Below, in pieces: positions 25,240-33,597 of a stretch of DNA of 64,000 nucleotides. The stretch spans positions 201,357 to 265,356 of the forward strand of contig NZ_LMDE01000009.1 of the NCBI RefSeq assembly GCF_001425025.1, read 5' to 3'. Every line of letters begins with the position of its first letter. The first letter of the stretch is position 1. The notes beneath the pieces were generated by a model, which saw only the letters and a program-made list of their open reading frames with translations, was not told where the DNA came from and made no database searches. The position numbers and the translations under genes are program-made. The DNA is from Nocardioides sp. Root122 (GTDB lineage Bacteria > Actinomycetota > Actinomycetes > Propionibacteriales > Nocardioidaceae).

Positions 25240-26496
25240 TCAGAACCCCGTCAGGCTGTACGGCGGCTCGCTGAGGTCCGCCATGGCGGCGAGGCGCGCC
25301 ACGGCCTCCTCCGGGCCCTCGAGGCGACCGGCGTGGTGCATCCGCCGGACCTCGACCTCGCCGAGGTAGAGCGAGGCCAGCGTCTCGGCAGAGAGGCGTA
25401 CGTCGCCGGGCCGGTCGGTGCGTGACGTGGCCGCCACGCCGTCGGAGGTGGTGATCTCGAAGCGACCGGCGGCGTGGCCCAGTGCGTCGTCGACCTCGAG
25501 GACGACGGTGCCGTCCGCGGCCCACGGTCGGGCGGCGAGGCACCGCGGCACGTCGAGGAGCCGCAGCCACAGGAACTCCTCGACCTCGGTCGTCCTCACC
25601 CGGTTCATGTCGGTGAGCGCCCACACCAGCGGGTCGTCGGGGTGGAAGAGGTTGAACGTCACCTTCGCGACCCGGTCCATGTGGCCGAGGAACGACCAGA
25701 AGGCCAGCTGGGCCTCGGGCGTGAGGGCGACCATCTCGTCGACCTTCACCGAGTACTTCTCGCCGTGCTTGAAGAGCACGAAGCCGTCGACCTCGCCGTC
25801 GGCGTCGAGGTGCACGGCCCCGCGGAGCTTGCGGTTGGGGCCGCCGCTGTCGAAGTCGAAGGCGGCGCTGTGCATGTCCTCGTAGGGCGAGGGCCACTCC
25901 ACCGAGCCGCGCTGACGGGCGTGGAAGGTGTCGAAGACGGCCTTCACGTGCGGCCAGGCGTCTGCCGGCTCGATCAGCTCGACGCGGCCGGGGTCGGTGA
26001 AGGAGCGGAACCCGAAGCCGGGGGACGTGTCGAGCTCGACGCCCTTGCGGAGCGTGGCCGCACCGAACCCCCAGCGGCCGTAGATGGTCGCCTCCGAAGC
26101 GGTGAGGGCGGCCATGGGCACGCCCTGCGCGGCGGCGTCGGCGAGGTCGGCCTCGATCATCCGGCGCAGCAGCCCCTGGCGGCGGTGGGTGGCGCTGGTG
26201 GTCACGTCGGTGATCATCCGCAGCGGCAGCAGCTCACGACCCGCGTTGAGCGTCTTGTCGAGGCTGGCGTAGGTCGCGACCGGCATCGGGCCGGCGCCGA
26301 ACTCGCCCTCCGGCAACCAGGCACCGCGGACGGTGACCCCGTCGGAGCGGTAGTGGCGGACCCAGACGTCGATCAGCGTGTCCTCGGGACGGTCCTCGCG
26401 GAAGCCGCGCTGGACGGCGCCGATCCAGCCGCGTCGCCGGGCGACGGCCTGCTCGGACTCGTCGTCGAAGTCGAGGATCGCGAAGTCGTAGTCCAC
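25240..26496 (-). CDS. Eis-like GNAT N-acetyltransferase
   Basis: A 418-residue protein with the Eis layout: N-terminal GNAT domain with acetyl-CoA motif ITDVTTSATHRRQGLLRRMI (V-x-x-x-x-R-R-x-G-L), a second degenerate GNAT domain starting around GAATLRKGVEL, and a C-terminal SCP2-like domain ending ADLSEPPYSLTGF, where the C-terminal carboxylate normally takes part in catalysis. Eis proteins acetylate aminoglycosides or protein lysines; the substrate here is unknown. The GTG start follows TAGCGT by 6 nt (leaderless). Confidence 0.83.
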   Translation of the reverse strand: MDYDFAILDFDDESEQAVARRRGWIGAVQRGFREDRPEDTLIDVWVRHYRSDGVTVRGAWLPEGEFGAGPMPVATYASLDKTLNAGRELLPLRMITDVTTSATHRRQGLLRRMIEADLADAAAQGVPMAALTASEATIYGRWGFGAATLRKGVELDTSPGFGFRSFTDPGRVELIEPADAWPHVKAVFDTFHARQRGSVEWPSPYEDMHSAAFDFDSGGPNRKLRGAVHLDADGEVDGFVLFKHGEKYSVKVDEMVALTPEAQLAFWSFLGHMDRVAKVTFNLFHPDDPLVWALTDMNRVRTTEVEEFLWLRLLDVPRCLAARPWAADGTVVLEVDDALGHAAGRFEITTSDGVAATSRTDRPGDVRLSAETLASLYLGEVEVRRMHHAGRLEGPEEAVARLAAMADLSEPPYSLTGF

Positions 26497-26545
26497 CCGC
26501 TCACGCTAGTGACGACCGCCGTGCCGGGCCACGCAATTACGGGGG

Positions 26546-27058
26546 TCAGCGCAGGCGCGACCAGCGGTGGCGCTCGCGCGGCGGCCACGCCCAGCGCTGG
26601 AGAGCGAAGAGGCCAGGCCCGAAGAGCACCAGGAAGACGATGCCGAAGACCCGGTCACCCATGTCCTGGCCGGCCAGCAGCAGGCCGAGGCCCATCAGGA
26701 GGAACGGTGCCGTGATCACGGTGACCATCCAGAAGAGCACCTTGCGCGCCGGGCGATCGACCTCCGGCGCTGCGGGGACCTGGAGCCCGACGAGGACCTC
26801 GTCGAGGTCGCCGTGGGTGCGGGCGGTGAACGCCCGGGTGGTGCGCTCCGCGTGCTCCTCCGGGGTCAGCCGGCCCTGCGCGTAGGCCTCGTTGAGCACC
26901 GTGGCCGTCAGGTCGCGATCGGTGTCCGAGGCCAGGGTGCTGGCGCGCAGCTGGGCGTCGGCGTCCTCGCGCGCGCGCTTGCGTCGTACGGCATCGGCGA
27001 CCTGCCGCTGCACGAACGCGTCGAGGCGTGCGCTCTCCTCGGGCTGCTGCTGGGACAT
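26546..27058 (-). CDS. DUF1707-domain membrane protein
   Basis: A 170-residue protein. An acidic/basic N-terminal coil (residues 1-50) is followed by the DUF1707 domain (ASDTDRDLTATVLNEAYAQGRLTPEEHAERT, recognisable in parts), a family with a helical motif near the membrane in many actinobacteria. Two helices follow (VLFWMVTVITAPFLLMGLGL and VFGIVFLVLFGPGLFAL), then a basic tail. Function unknown. ATG 27058 (MSQQQPEES) is the natural start; the reading frame extends further upstream without similarity. Confidence 0.78.
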   Translation of the reverse strand: MSQQQPEESARLDAFVQRQVADAVRRKRAREDADAQLRASTLASDTDRDLTATVLNEAYAQGRLTPEEHAERTTRAFTARTHGDLDEVLVGLQVPAAPEVDRPARKVLFWMVTVITAPFLLMGLGLLLAGQDMGDRVFGIVFLVLFGPGLFALQRWAWPPRERHRWSRLR

Positions 27059-27108
27059 GCCACGAGGATCCCATGCCCGCTGGGGAGCGGCCGCCGAACG
27101 CGAGAATC

Positions 27109-27981
27109 TCAGGCCACGAACAGCGGCAGTGCGACGAGGACCGACCAGATCAGCTCCGCTGCCCCGGTGCCGGCGAGGACCGGGATGAGTGCGGGGCCAG
27201 CGGCTCCGGTCAGCACCGCTCGGGTCGGTGCCGCGGCCCGCGCCAGGAAGCCGAGGCCGACGAGCGCCCACCACGTCGTCGCGGCGGCGACGGCGACGAC
27301 GGCAGCGGCCGCGACGAGGACCAGGAAGGCGTAGAGGTAGCGCGTGCGCTCGTCACCGAGACGGACCGCCAGCGTGTGCTTGCCGGCCACGGTGTCGGTG
27401 GGGATGTCGCGCAGGTTGTTGGCCACCAGGATCGCGCAGGCGAGGGCACCGATGCCGACGCCGGCGTAGAGCGCGGGCCACTCCCAGGCCGTCGTCTGGA
27501 CGTAGGTCGTGCCGATCACGGCGACGAGGCCGAAGAAGACGAAGACCATGACCTCGCCCAGGCCGAGGTAGCCGTAGGGCTTCTCGCCGCCGGTGTAGAA
27601 CCAGGCGGCCACGACGCAGACGGCTCCCACCGCGACCAGCCACCAGGCGGTGGTGGCCGCGAGCACCAGGCCGGCCACCGCGGCGACGCCGAACGCGGCG
27701 AAGGCGGCGTGCTTCACCGCACGTGGCGTCGCCGCGCCGGAGCCGACGAGGCGCATCGGACCGACGCGGTCGGCGTCGGTGCCGCGGATGCCGTCGGAGT
27801 AGTCGTTGGCGTAGTTGACGCCCACCTGCAACGCCAGGCTGACCAGGAGCGCGAGCGCGGCCTTCCACCAGACGGCCGCGTCGACGTGGGCGGCGACGCC
27901 GGTGCCGGCGAGGACGGGCGCGACGGCGGCGGGGAGGGTGCGCGGACGGGCGCCGGCGATCCAGTCAGCGGGTGAGGTCAC
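27109..27981 (-). CDS. menA: 1,4-dihydroxy-2-naphthoate polyprenyltransferase
   Basis: Attaches the polyprenyl chain to dihydroxynaphthoate, giving demethylmenaquinone. The 290-residue UbiA-family protein has about eight to nine helices, the first Asp-rich motif in [17 protein letters not shown] (binds Mg-diphosphate), and a later NNLRDIPTD with the second Asp motif. Its first 17 bp overlap the end of the upstream MFS gene, so the two are translationally coupled. Substrates would come from MenD/C/E and from the polyprenyl synthase at 57531. Confidence 0.93.
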   Translation of the reverse strand: MTSPADWIAGARPRTLPAAVAPVLAGTGVAAHVDAAVWWKAALALLVSLALQVGVNYANDYSDGIRGTDADRVGPMRLVGSGAATPRAVKHAAFAAFGVAAVAGLVLAATTAWWLVAVGAVCVVAAWFYTGGEKPYGYLGLGEVMVFVFFGLVAVIGTTYVQTTAWEWPALYAGVGIGALACAILVANNLRDIPTDTVAGKHTLAVRLGDERTRYLYAFLVLVAAAAVVAVAAATTWWALVGLGFLARAAAPTRAVLTGAAGPALIPVLAGTGAAELIWSVLVALPLFVA

Positions 27982-29377
27982 CGCTGGATTCTGGCAGCCC
28001 GTCGAACGGGGACGCTCCGCCGGGCTCGGCCGGCTGCTCGACGATCGGCGGGCCGACCGGCGCGTCCTCGACCTCGTGGGCGGCTGCGTCGGCGAGCACG
28101 TCGGCCGGGACGTGCTCCTCGAGGAACCGTCGGGCCATCGCGGTCGACGGGTGCAGCCCGGCCGCTGCCACCACGATCAGGCCGGCGATGACGAGCCAGC
28201 CGACCGATCCCCAGTTCATCGCCAGGAAGGTGAAGGCGGCGGGCGCCCAGACCCGGCCGAGGGTGCCGGCGAGCTCGGCGGCGCCCTGGTACTCGCCGCG
28301 GCGGCGCGGGTCCATCAGCTCTGCCTCGAACGTCCAGCTCGCGGCCGAGAGGTAGAGCTCGGCGCCGGTCAGCGTCACGTGGCCGAGGAAGAAGAGCAGG
28401 ATCGTCCACAGACCCACCGTGTGGTGCGTCGACAGCGTGATGACGCACGAGATGACGAAGAACAGCGTCGAGAGCCGGATGGCCCTCAGCGCGGTGGTGA
28501 CGTCCTTGATGCCGCGGGCAGCCGCCATCGGCAGCACGATGCACATCACCGTGTTGGTGCCGAAGAGCAGCGACAGGATCACCCAGGGGGCGTCGGTCTT
28601 GTCGACGAGCCACAGCGGGATGACGATGTTGAGGATGACCTGGTTGGTCCACAGCATGCCCTGGAAGAAGCTGGAGACCAGCCAGCCGACGTTCTTCATC
28701 GGGCCGGGCCCAGGGATCACCGCCTGGCGCTCCTCGGCGGTGCGCATGTCGTGGGCGGCGTGGGGCAACCGGGTGATGTTGAAGGCGTTGAACAGGAAGA
28801 CGACCGAGGTGAACAGCGGCATCACCATGAGGAGCGTCAGCGACTCCGGGCCGAGCGCGATGATCCCGAGCAGCGAGCCGAGGGTGAACCCGACGTTGAG
28901 CGCGGAGTACATGTAGGCGCGCGACTGCACTCGTTCCTGCGGTGGCAGCACGTCGATCGTGTACGCCCCGTGCGCGACGCCCCCGAGCGCGCCGATCACC
29001 TCCATCGTGACCGCCATCGCGACGTAGCCCTGGAAGGTGTCGATGAACGGCCATACGGCGAACATCGCGCCCTGGCCGGCCGAGCTCATCGCCCAGCACC
29101 GCTTCGCACCGAGGCGGTCGACGACGCGCCCCATCGGGTAGGCGGCGATGAACGACGCGATGCCCGCGATGGTCAGGCCGAGGCCGACCTGCACGACCGA
29201 GAGGCCGACGACCTGGGTGAAGAACACCGCCGACCCGGCCATGAACGTGCCCTCGCCGAGCGCGAAGAGGAGCGACTGTGTCGCCAGGCGCCCCGCCAGG
29301 GGTGAGGGGGGAGTGGCCTGCTGCTTGAAGGTCGACACGATGCTCATCGGGGACATTGTGGGTCGCGGGTACGACAT
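27965..29377 (-). CDS. MFS transporter, paralogue 1
   Basis: A 470-residue major facilitator with about 12 helices. The N-terminal signature [20 protein letters not shown] and FFTQVVGLS recur almost unchanged in the second MFS gene at 30319-31599, and the loop 2-3 motif is [11 protein letters not shown]. The C-terminal tail is acidic and cytoplasmic. The transported compound is unknown. ATG 29377 is supported by GGAGG 4-5 nt upstream; ATG 29347 is a later alternative. Overlap with menA implies co-expression with menaquinone synthesis. Confidence 0.83.
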   Translation of the reverse strand: MSYPRPTMSPMSIVSTFKQQATPPSPLAGRLATQSLLFALGEGTFMAGSAVFFTQVVGLSVVQVGLGLTIAGIASFIAAYPMGRVVDRLGAKRCWAMSSAGQGAMFAVWPFIDTFQGYVAMAVTMEVIGALGGVAHGAYTIDVLPPQERVQSRAYMYSALNVGFTLGSLLGIIALGPESLTLLMVMPLFTSVVFLFNAFNITRLPHAAHDMRTAEERQAVIPGPGPMKNVGWLVSSFFQGMLWTNQVILNIVIPLWLVDKTDAPWVILSLLFGTNTVMCIVLPMAAARGIKDVTTALRAIRLSTLFFVISCVITLSTHHTVGLWTILLFFLGHVTLTGAELYLSAASWTFEAELMDPRRRGEYQGAAELAGTLGRVWAPAAFTFLAMNWGSVGWLVIAGLIVVAAAGLHPSTAMARRFLEEHVPADVLADAAAHEVEDAPVGPPIVEQPAEPGGASPFDGLPESSGDLTR

Positions 29378-29457
29378 CCGTCCTCCGATTTCCGGAGAGT
29401 CCTTTACTTTCTCGCGGTCTCCGGAGCCGCCGGCCGAGTCCGACGTGCGGTGCCTGG

Positions 29458-29616
29458 CTACCGCGCGTCCTCCTCGCCGTCGCTGGTCTCGCGCCCCTGC
29501 GCCATGTCACGGGTGTCGCGCTCGATCGCTCGTGCCCGACGGCGCTCGAACAGCAGGATGGCGACGACCACCCCCACCATCACGACGACGGTGAGCACGA
29601 GCCGGAAGGCGTCCAT
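29458..29616 (-). CDS. Small single-pass membrane protein, 52 aa
   Basis: A 52-residue open frame: an N-terminal helix (MDAFRLVLTVVVMVGVVVAI), a strongly basic stretch (ERRRARAIERDTRD), then an acidic end (ETSDGEEDAR). GGAGTG just before the ATG can act as ribosome site. The helix-basic-acidic order, the proper start and the fit within the same-strand gene row (36 bp after the DUF1801 gene, 80 bp before MFS 1) support a real gene. I do not recognise the family. Confidence 0.55.
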   Translation of the reverse strand: MDAFRLVLTVVVMVGVVVAILLFERRRARAIERDTRDMAQGRETSDGEEDAR

Positions 29617-29652
29617 CACTCCACCATGCCACCGTGCCGGGCGGCGGGGAGC

Positions 29653-29994
29653 TCAGCTGCGGTTGAGCTCGACGGCCTCGCGCACGAGCGCGACGAAGGC
29701 GTCCCGGTCGAGCTCGTCACCCTCGTGGACGTCGACCGCGCGCCGGGTGCCGGCGTCGAGGCTGGCGTTGAGGACCCCGGTCGGGTCCGCGAGCGAGGCA
29801 CCCTGGGCGAAGGTGACCTTCACCTTGTCCTTGTAGGTCTCGACGGTGCAGACCAGTCCGTCGGCCGAGAAGGTCGGCACGCCGTCGGGGTTCGAGGCCT
29901 TGCGCCACTTGGTCTCCTCGACGACGTCGGGCTCTGCCTCCGCGATCAGGGAGCGGATCTCCTCGACGAGCCGTGCCCGCCAGTCGGTGCCCAT
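29653..29994 (-). CDS. DUF1801-domain protein
   Basis: A 113-residue protein of the DUF1801 (YdhG-like) fold, with EIRSLIAEAEPDVVEETKW near the N terminus and PTFSADGLVCTVETYKDKVKV, the central strand pattern, followed by VTFAQGASLADP. The family has no settled function. It lies 8 bp from the DUF1330 gene upstream on the same strand and probably shares its transcript. Confidence 0.8.
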   Translation of the reverse strand: MGTDWRARLVEEIRSLIAEAEPDVVEETKWRKASNPDGVPTFSADGLVCTVETYKDKVKVTFAQGASLADPTGVLNASLDAGTRRAVDVHEGDELDRDAFVALVREAVELNRS

Positions 29995-30002
29995 CGCGTG
30001 AC

Positions 30003-30290
30003 CTAGGCGCTCGGGACGACGCGCATGTCGCGGTCGGCGCCGCCGTCGAGGGCGCGCAGGGCCTCCTGGTAGGCCTCGCTGTCGTGGGCCGCGACCGCTG
30101 CCTCGACGGACGGGAACTCGATGACGACCGTGCGGGTCGTCTCGCCCTTCTCGAAGGTCGCCTCGGGGACTCCCCGCACCAGGAATCGGCCGCCCGCGGC
30201 GGCCAGGGCAGGGGCGGCGAGGACGGCGTACGCCGCCACCTTCTCCTGGTCGTGCACGGCCTTGTAGGTGGTGATCCAGTACGCGCTCAT
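30003..30290 (-). CDS. DUF1330-domain protein
   Basis: A 95-residue ferredoxin-like (dimeric alpha-beta barrel) protein: MSAYWITTYKAVHDQEKVAAY, then GGRFLVRGVPEATFE, TRTVVIEFPSVEAA and SEAYQEAL. This pattern is DUF1330; members have no established reaction. It lies between the MFS 2 gene (28 bp upstream) and the DUF1801 gene, all on the minus strand. Confidence 0.83.
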   Translation of the reverse strand: MSAYWITTYKAVHDQEKVAAYAVLAAPALAAAGGRFLVRGVPEATFEKGETTRTVVIEFPSVEAAVAAHDSEAYQEALRALDGGADRDMRVVPSA

Positions 30291-30318
30291 GCGACCGACC
30301 CTACGACCCCGCGCCGGC

Positions 30319-31599
30319 TCAGGCCGCGGAGCCGTGGCGCGCGAGATAGCGTTCCGCGGCGCGCGCGGACGGGCCCATCGTCAGCGTCCCCACGATGCAG
30401 ATCGCGGCGATCGTGACCCAGCCGAGCGAGCCGTGCTCCATGGCGAGCCAGGTGAACAGGGCCGGTGCCCACACCGAGCCGAGCGTGCCGCCGATGTGGG
30501 CGGCGCCCTGGTACTCCGCACGCTGGTCGGCGTCGGTGAGCTCGGACATGAACCCCCAGTGACCGGCGGACTGGAACAGCTCGGCGCCCGTGACGGTCAC
30601 GTGGCCGAGCCAGACCAGGAAGATCGTCAGCCAGCCGATGGTGTCGTGGGTGACCAGCACGATGGCGCAGGAGAGCACGAAGAACCCCGCCGAGATGTAC
30701 GACGCCCGCAGCGACCGTGCGACCGAGTCCACGCCCCGCGCCGCCGCCACCTGGAGGAGCACCGCCATCACGGTGTTGGTGCCGAACAGCCAGGCCAGCA
30801 GCACCCGCGGGGCGTCGGTCTCCTCGACCAGCCACAGCGGGATGACGATGTTGAGCAGGACCTGGTTGGTGCCGAGCACGCCGTCGCCGGTCATCAGGGC
30901 GAGGAAGGCGCGGTTCTTCAGCGCGGCCGGCTTGATGACCGCCTCCTCCGCGGCGACGGGCTCCTTGGCCGGCGGGTCCGGGAGGCGGGTGATCCACCAG
31001 GCGTTCAGCAGCAGGATCAGGCCCGTGAGGATCGGCACCGCGCGCACCACGGCGTCGCTGTCGGTCGCCAGCGCCAGGCCGCCGATCAGCGCCCCGACCG
31101 TGAAGCCGATGTTGAGCGCGGCCCGCATGAAGGCCTGGGACTGGACGCGCTCCTCGCGGGTGAAGATGTCGATCGTGTAGGCGCCGCGGCCGCTCCAGCC
31201 GGCCTGGCTGACCACCTCCAGCGCGACCATCATCACCAGGTAGGCGGCGAAGCCGTGGATGAACGGCCAGACCAGGTAGAGCAGCGCGGTCAGTCCCGCG
31301 CCGATCGCCCAGATCCGCTTGGTGCCGACCCGGTCGGCGAGCTTGCCCGCCGGCACGGCGAAGAAGAACGACGCGACGCCCGCGACGGTCAGGCCGACGC
31401 CGACCTGGGCGGCCGACAGGCCGACGATCTGGGTGAAGAAGACCGCCGACCCGGTGATGAACGTGCCCTCGCCGATCGCGAACAGGATCGACTGCACCGA
31501 CAGCGAGCGGGCGAGCGGGCTCGGCGGCAGCTGGCGCTGGAGCCAGCTCCCCCTGCCCATGTCGGCGCGTGGCCCTGCCTGCTCGTCGGTCTCCTCCAT
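30319..31599 (-). CDS. MFS transporter, paralogue 2
   Basis: A 426-residue, 12-helix transporter clearly paralogous to the product of 27965-29377: SILFAIGEGTFITGSAVFFT and FFTQIVGLS match it nearly residue for residue, and [16 protein letters not shown] matches [15 protein letters not shown]. The loop 2-3 motif is GKLADRVGTKR. The long acidic C-terminal tail of paralogue 1 is missing. Substrate unknown. The ATG at 31599 starts the protein MEETDEQAG. It is divergent from menE, 37 bp away. Confidence 0.83.
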   Translation of the reverse strand: MEETDEQAGPRADMGRGSWLQRQLPPSPLARSLSVQSILFAIGEGTFITGSAVFFTQIVGLSAAQVGVGLTVAGVASFFFAVPAGKLADRVGTKRIWAIGAGLTALLYLVWPFIHGFAAYLVMMVALEVVSQAGWSGRGAYTIDIFTREERVQSQAFMRAALNIGFTVGALIGGLALATDSDAVVRAVPILTGLILLLNAWWITRLPDPPAKEPVAAEEAVIKPAALKNRAFLALMTGDGVLGTNQVLLNIVIPLWLVEETDAPRVLLAWLFGTNTVMAVLLQVAAARGVDSVARSLRASYISAGFFVLSCAIVLVTHDTIGWLTIFLVWLGHVTVTGAELFQSAGHWGFMSELTDADQRAEYQGAAHIGGTLGSVWAPALFTWLAMEHGSLGWVTIAAICIVGTLTMGPSARAAERYLARHGSAA

Positions 31600-31636
31600 C
31601 GCGGCCCATCGTGGCAGAACGGATAGCGTGGGTCGC

Positions 31637-32656
31637 GTGAGTTTCCTGCGGCCCTCCGACGAGCCCTCGGTCGCGATCCGGCAGCTGGCGCGGTGGCTGG
31701 ACGCCGACGATCCGGCCCCACTGCTCATCGAGACCTCGGGCTCGACCGGTCGGCCGAAGGGCGTGGTGCTGAGCCGCGACGCCGTGGTCGCCAGTGCCGA
31801 GTCGTCCGCCCGGCGGCTGCAGGCCTCCGGCCGGTGGCTCCTCGCCCTGCCGTCGTCGTACGTCGCCGGGGTGCAGGTCATCGTCCGGTCCCTCCTGGCC
31901 GGCCACGATCCGCTCGTCGTCGACGGCCTCGGCATCGCGCGCGCAGCCGCGGACCACCGCACCGACACCCCGCTCTTCCTCTCCCTCGTCCCCACGCAGC
32001 TGCACCGCCTCCTCGGCGACCCCGACCAGCTTCCGGCGCTCACCCGCCTGCACACGGTCCTGGTCGGCGGTGGCGGGCTCGACGCCCGGCTGCGCCGGCG
32101 GGCCGAGGACACCGGCGTCCGCGTCGTCGTCACCTACGGCTCCTCCGAGACCGCCGGCGGGTGCGTCTACGACGGCCGGCCGCTCGACGGGGTCGAGGTG
32201 ACCGTCGACGACACCGACCGGGTGCGGATCGGCGGGCCGACGCTCTTCAGCCACTACGACGGCGACCCGCAGCTCACCGCGCAGTGCCTCGTCGACGGGT
32301 GGTTCCTGACCTCCGACACCGGCCGCCTCGACGAGACCGGCCGGCTGCAGGTCACCGGCCGCATCGACGACGTGGTGATCAGCGGGGGCGTGAAGGTCGC
32401 CGTCCCGGCGGTGGCGGAGCGGCTGCGCGAGCACCCGCTCGTCGTGGACGCCGAGGTCCTCGGCGTGCCGGACCCGGAGTGGGGGCAGCGCGTCGTCGCC
32501 GTCGTGGTGGGCACCGTGGCCGACCCCGACCTCCGCGACTGGGTCGGCCTGGTCCACCCCCGGTCGTGGGCACCGCGGCAGTTCGTCCGGGTCGAGGCGC
32601 TCCCGCGCCTGGGCAACGGCAAGGTCGACCAGCAGGCCCTCAGGGCGGCGCTGTGA
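31637..32656 (+). CDS. menE: o-Succinylbenzoate-CoA ligase
   Basis: Adenylates o-succinylbenzoate and forms its CoA ester. The 339-residue protein is a short adenylate-forming enzyme as usual for actinobacterial MenE: P-loop IETSGSTGRPKGVVLS, A5-like TYGSSETAGG, hinge TSDTGRLDETGRL with GRIDDVVISGGVKV, and catalytic Lys in RLGNGKVDQQAL. The GTG start lies 7 nt after TAGCGT, suggesting a leaderless mRNA; GTG 31628 is an alternative. It overlaps menC by one base. Confidence 0.9.
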   Translation: MSFLRPSDEPSVAIRQLARWLDADDPAPLLIETSGSTGRPKGVVLSRDAVVASAESSARRLQASGRWLLALPSSYVAGVQVIVRSLLAGHDPLVVDGLGIARAAADHRTDTPLFLSLVPTQLHRLLGDPDQLPALTRLHTVLVGGGGLDARLRRRAEDTGVRVVVTYGSSETAGGCVYDGRPLDGVEVTVDDTDRVRIGGPTLFSHYDGDPQLTAQCLVDGWFLTSDTGRLDETGRLQVTGRIDDVVISGGVKVAVPAVAERLREHPLVVDAEVLGVPDPEWGQRVVAVVVGTVADPDLRDWVGLVHPRSWAPRQFVRVEALPRLGNGKVDQQALRAAL

Positions 32657-33597
32657 TGCACGTCTTCTCGATCCCGCTGCGGATCCGGTTCCGCGGCATC
32701 ACCGTGCGCGAGGGCGTGCTGCTGCGCGGCGACGCCGGCTGGGGTGAGTGGTCGCCCTTCCTCGAGTACGACGACGACGTCGCGCGACCGTGGCTCGCCT
32801 GCGCCCGCGAGGCCGCCGACGTCGGGTGGCCGGAGCCGTTGCGCGACCGGGTCCCGGTCAACGTCACCGTCCCGGCGACCGACCCCCAGCGGGCCCACGA
32901 CATCGTGCGCGCCGGCGGCTGCCGGACCGCCAAGGTCAAGGTCGCCGAGCGCGGCCAGGCACTGGCCGACGACCTCGCGCGGCTGGAGGCGGTCCGCGAC
33001 GCGATCGGTCCCGACGGGCTGGTCCGGGTGGACGCCAACGGCGGCTGGGACGTCGACGAGGCGGTCACCGCCATCGCCGCCCTCGACCGCGCCGCCGGCG
33101 GGCTCGAGTACGTCGAGCAGCCGGTCGCGAGCGTCGAGGACCTCGCCGTCGTACGCCGCCGGGTCGCGGTCCCGGTCGCGGCCGACGAGTCGATCCGCCG
33201 CGCCGAGGACCCCTACCGCGTGCGCGACCTCGAGGCCGCCGACATCGCGGTGCTCAAGGTGCAGCCGCTCGGCGGCGTGCGCGCGTGCCTGCGGATCGCG
33301 GAGGACATCGGCATGCCGGTGGTGGTGTCCAGCGCGGTGGAGTCCAGCGTCGGGATCGCTGCGGGCGTGGCGCTCGCGGCCGCGCTGCCCGAGCTCCACC
33401 ACGCGTGCGGACTGGCCACGGTGCAGCTGCTCACCGACGACGTGGTGGTGGACCCGCTGCTCCCGGTCGACGGCATGCTGCCTGTCGGCCGTCCCGTCGT
33501 CGACGAGGCCGCGCTCGCCCGGCTCGCTGCCGCTCCGGACCGGGTCGACCACTGGCGCCGTCGGCTCGACGGCGTACGGCAGGATCGGGACTCGTGA
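32656..33597 (+). CDS. menC: o-Succinylbenzoate synthase
   Basis: Enolase-superfamily dehydratase giving o-succinylbenzoate. The 313-residue barrel has the KVKV motif (CRTAKVKVAERG), metal ligands in LVRVDANGGWD, EYVEQPV and VAADESIR, and the second catalytic Lys in AVLKVQPLGG. It overlaps both menE (TGATG) and menD (GTGA), so the three genes are translated as a coupled unit. Confidence 0.92.
   Translation: MHVFSIPLRIRFRGITVREGVLLRGDAGWGEWSPFLEYDDDVARPWLACAREAADVGWPEPLRDRVPVNVTVPATDPQRAHDIVRAGGCRTAKVKVAERGQALADDLARLEAVRDAIGPDGLVRVDANGGWDVDEAVTAIAALDRAAGGLEYVEQPVASVEDLAVVRRRVAVPVAADESIRRAEDPYRVRDLEAADIAVLKVQPLGGVRACLRIAEDIGMPVVVSSAVESSVGIAAGVALAAALPELHHACGLATVQLLTDDVVVDPLLPVDGMLPVGRPVVDEAALARLAAAPDRVDHWRRRLDGVRQDRDS

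Noticed and set aside
30319-32133. Longer MFS 2 protein starting at 32133
   Set aside because: The extra N-terminal part is low-complexity sequence antisense to menE. The frame becomes similar to MFS paralogue 1 only after the ATG at 31599.
31637-32656. MenE truncated at the N terminus
   Set aside because: At 339 residues it lacks the first part of longer ligases, but short MenE proteins are usual in actinobacteria and all catalytic motifs are present.
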